A program made the translations under genes and the position numbers. Of a DNA stretch of 5,594 bases, positions 5,445-5,594 are shown piece after piece. The notes beneath the pieces are model-generated. The model had not been told where the DNA came from, did not search any database, and saw nothing but the letters and a program-made list of their open reading frames with translations. Location: the NCBI GenBank assembly GCA_944371685.1, contig CALVXV010000080.1, forward strand, positions 1 to 5,594, in the 5' to 3' direction. This DNA is from an uncultured Bacilli bacterium. Lineage in GTDB: Bacteria; Bacillota_I; Bacilli_A; RF39; UBA660. Position 1 is the first letter of the stretch, and every line of letters starts with the position of its first letter.

Positions 5445-5594
5445 TATATATTCGTTTTTTTACTGCTTTACACTTTGTAAAATTATGGGAATCTTTGGAG
5501 AATGTAACTTTCGCATAAGAACAAAATACCAAAATAAATTTTGGATGTTATTACCTCACGGTAAGCTCTTTCTACTTCACAGAAACCTAAGGTT
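5445..5594. other. Unassigned edge region, open in one frame on each strand
   Basis: I recognise no gene here. On the minus strand one frame is open from 5593 to a TAA at 5485-5483 (36 codons, start off the window), which could be the tail of a gene upstream of polA. On the plus strand an ATG at 5485 opens a frame of at least 36 codons running off the edge, with no ribosome binding site before it. Both use more C-ending codons (TTC, TAC, AAC, CTC) than the neighbouring genes. Small hairpins are also present: TTTACA/TGTAAA (5468-5482), CCAAAA/TTTTGG (5529-5544) and TTACC/GGTAA (5551-5564). The last has a GUGA (GNRA-type) loop when read on the minus strand. A structured RNA, a mobile-element end or a partial gene are all possible. 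Confidence 0.35.

Noticed and set aside
5468..5482. TTTACA/TGTAAA hairpin as a terminator
   Set aside because: No T-run follows on either strand, and the stem is only 6 bp of mostly A-T pairs.
5485..5594. Plus-strand ORF from the ATG at 5485 to the window edge
   Set aside because: No ribosome binding site, unfamiliar peptide, unusual codons, and an equally open minus-strand frame covers the same bases; kept only as part of an unassigned region.
5487..5594. Possible RNase P, 6S, SRP or tmRNA fragment
   Set aside because: I looked for conserved blocks (for example GAGGAAAGUCC of RNase P, the SRP tetraloop region, the tmRNA 3' CCA end) on both strands and found none.

Overview
The window is AT-rich (roughly 30% GC by eye) and reads with the standard bacterial code: serS and the nuclease gene both end in TGA and every Trp visible is TGG, so it is not a UGA=Trp mollicute. 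The T-box leader, strong AGGAGG-type ribosome binding sites, a Bacillus-like DNA polymerase I and the AT-ending codons point to a low-GC member of Bacillota, possibly an uncultured Bacilli/Mollicutes-related gut lineage. The lineage call is inference.

Left part (1-1946, + strand): the window opens inside a T-box riboswitch (about 1-106). It controls a two-gene operon: a small RelA/SpoT-like HD-domain protein (128-637) whose catalytic residues look degraded, then serS (639-1925), a seryl-tRNA synthetase of a divergent subtype. The genes are 1 nt apart. The operon ends at a strong intrinsic terminator whose stem contains the serS stop codon. The layout suggests that uncharged tRNA(Ser) switches on SerRS together with an alarmone-hydrolase-like protein.

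Middle (1947-2082): a gene-poor junction between converging operons. It holds a 17-position inverted repeat (1957-2007) and, directly after it, a 24-codon aromatic/hydrophobic ORF (2008-2082, +) with a perfect Shine-Dalgarno that the repeat would bury. This is the least explained part of the window.

Right part (2074-5387, - strand): polA (5387 to 2799), a full-length DNA polymerase I with intact 5' nuclease and polymerase motifs and a degenerate proofreading site. A membrane-anchored DNA/RNA non-specific endonuclease (2799 to 2074) is coupled to it through a TAATG stop/start overlap. Upstream of polA lie an 11-bp perfect inverted repeat (5417-5444) and about 110 bp of unassigned sequence at the window edge that is open on both strands.
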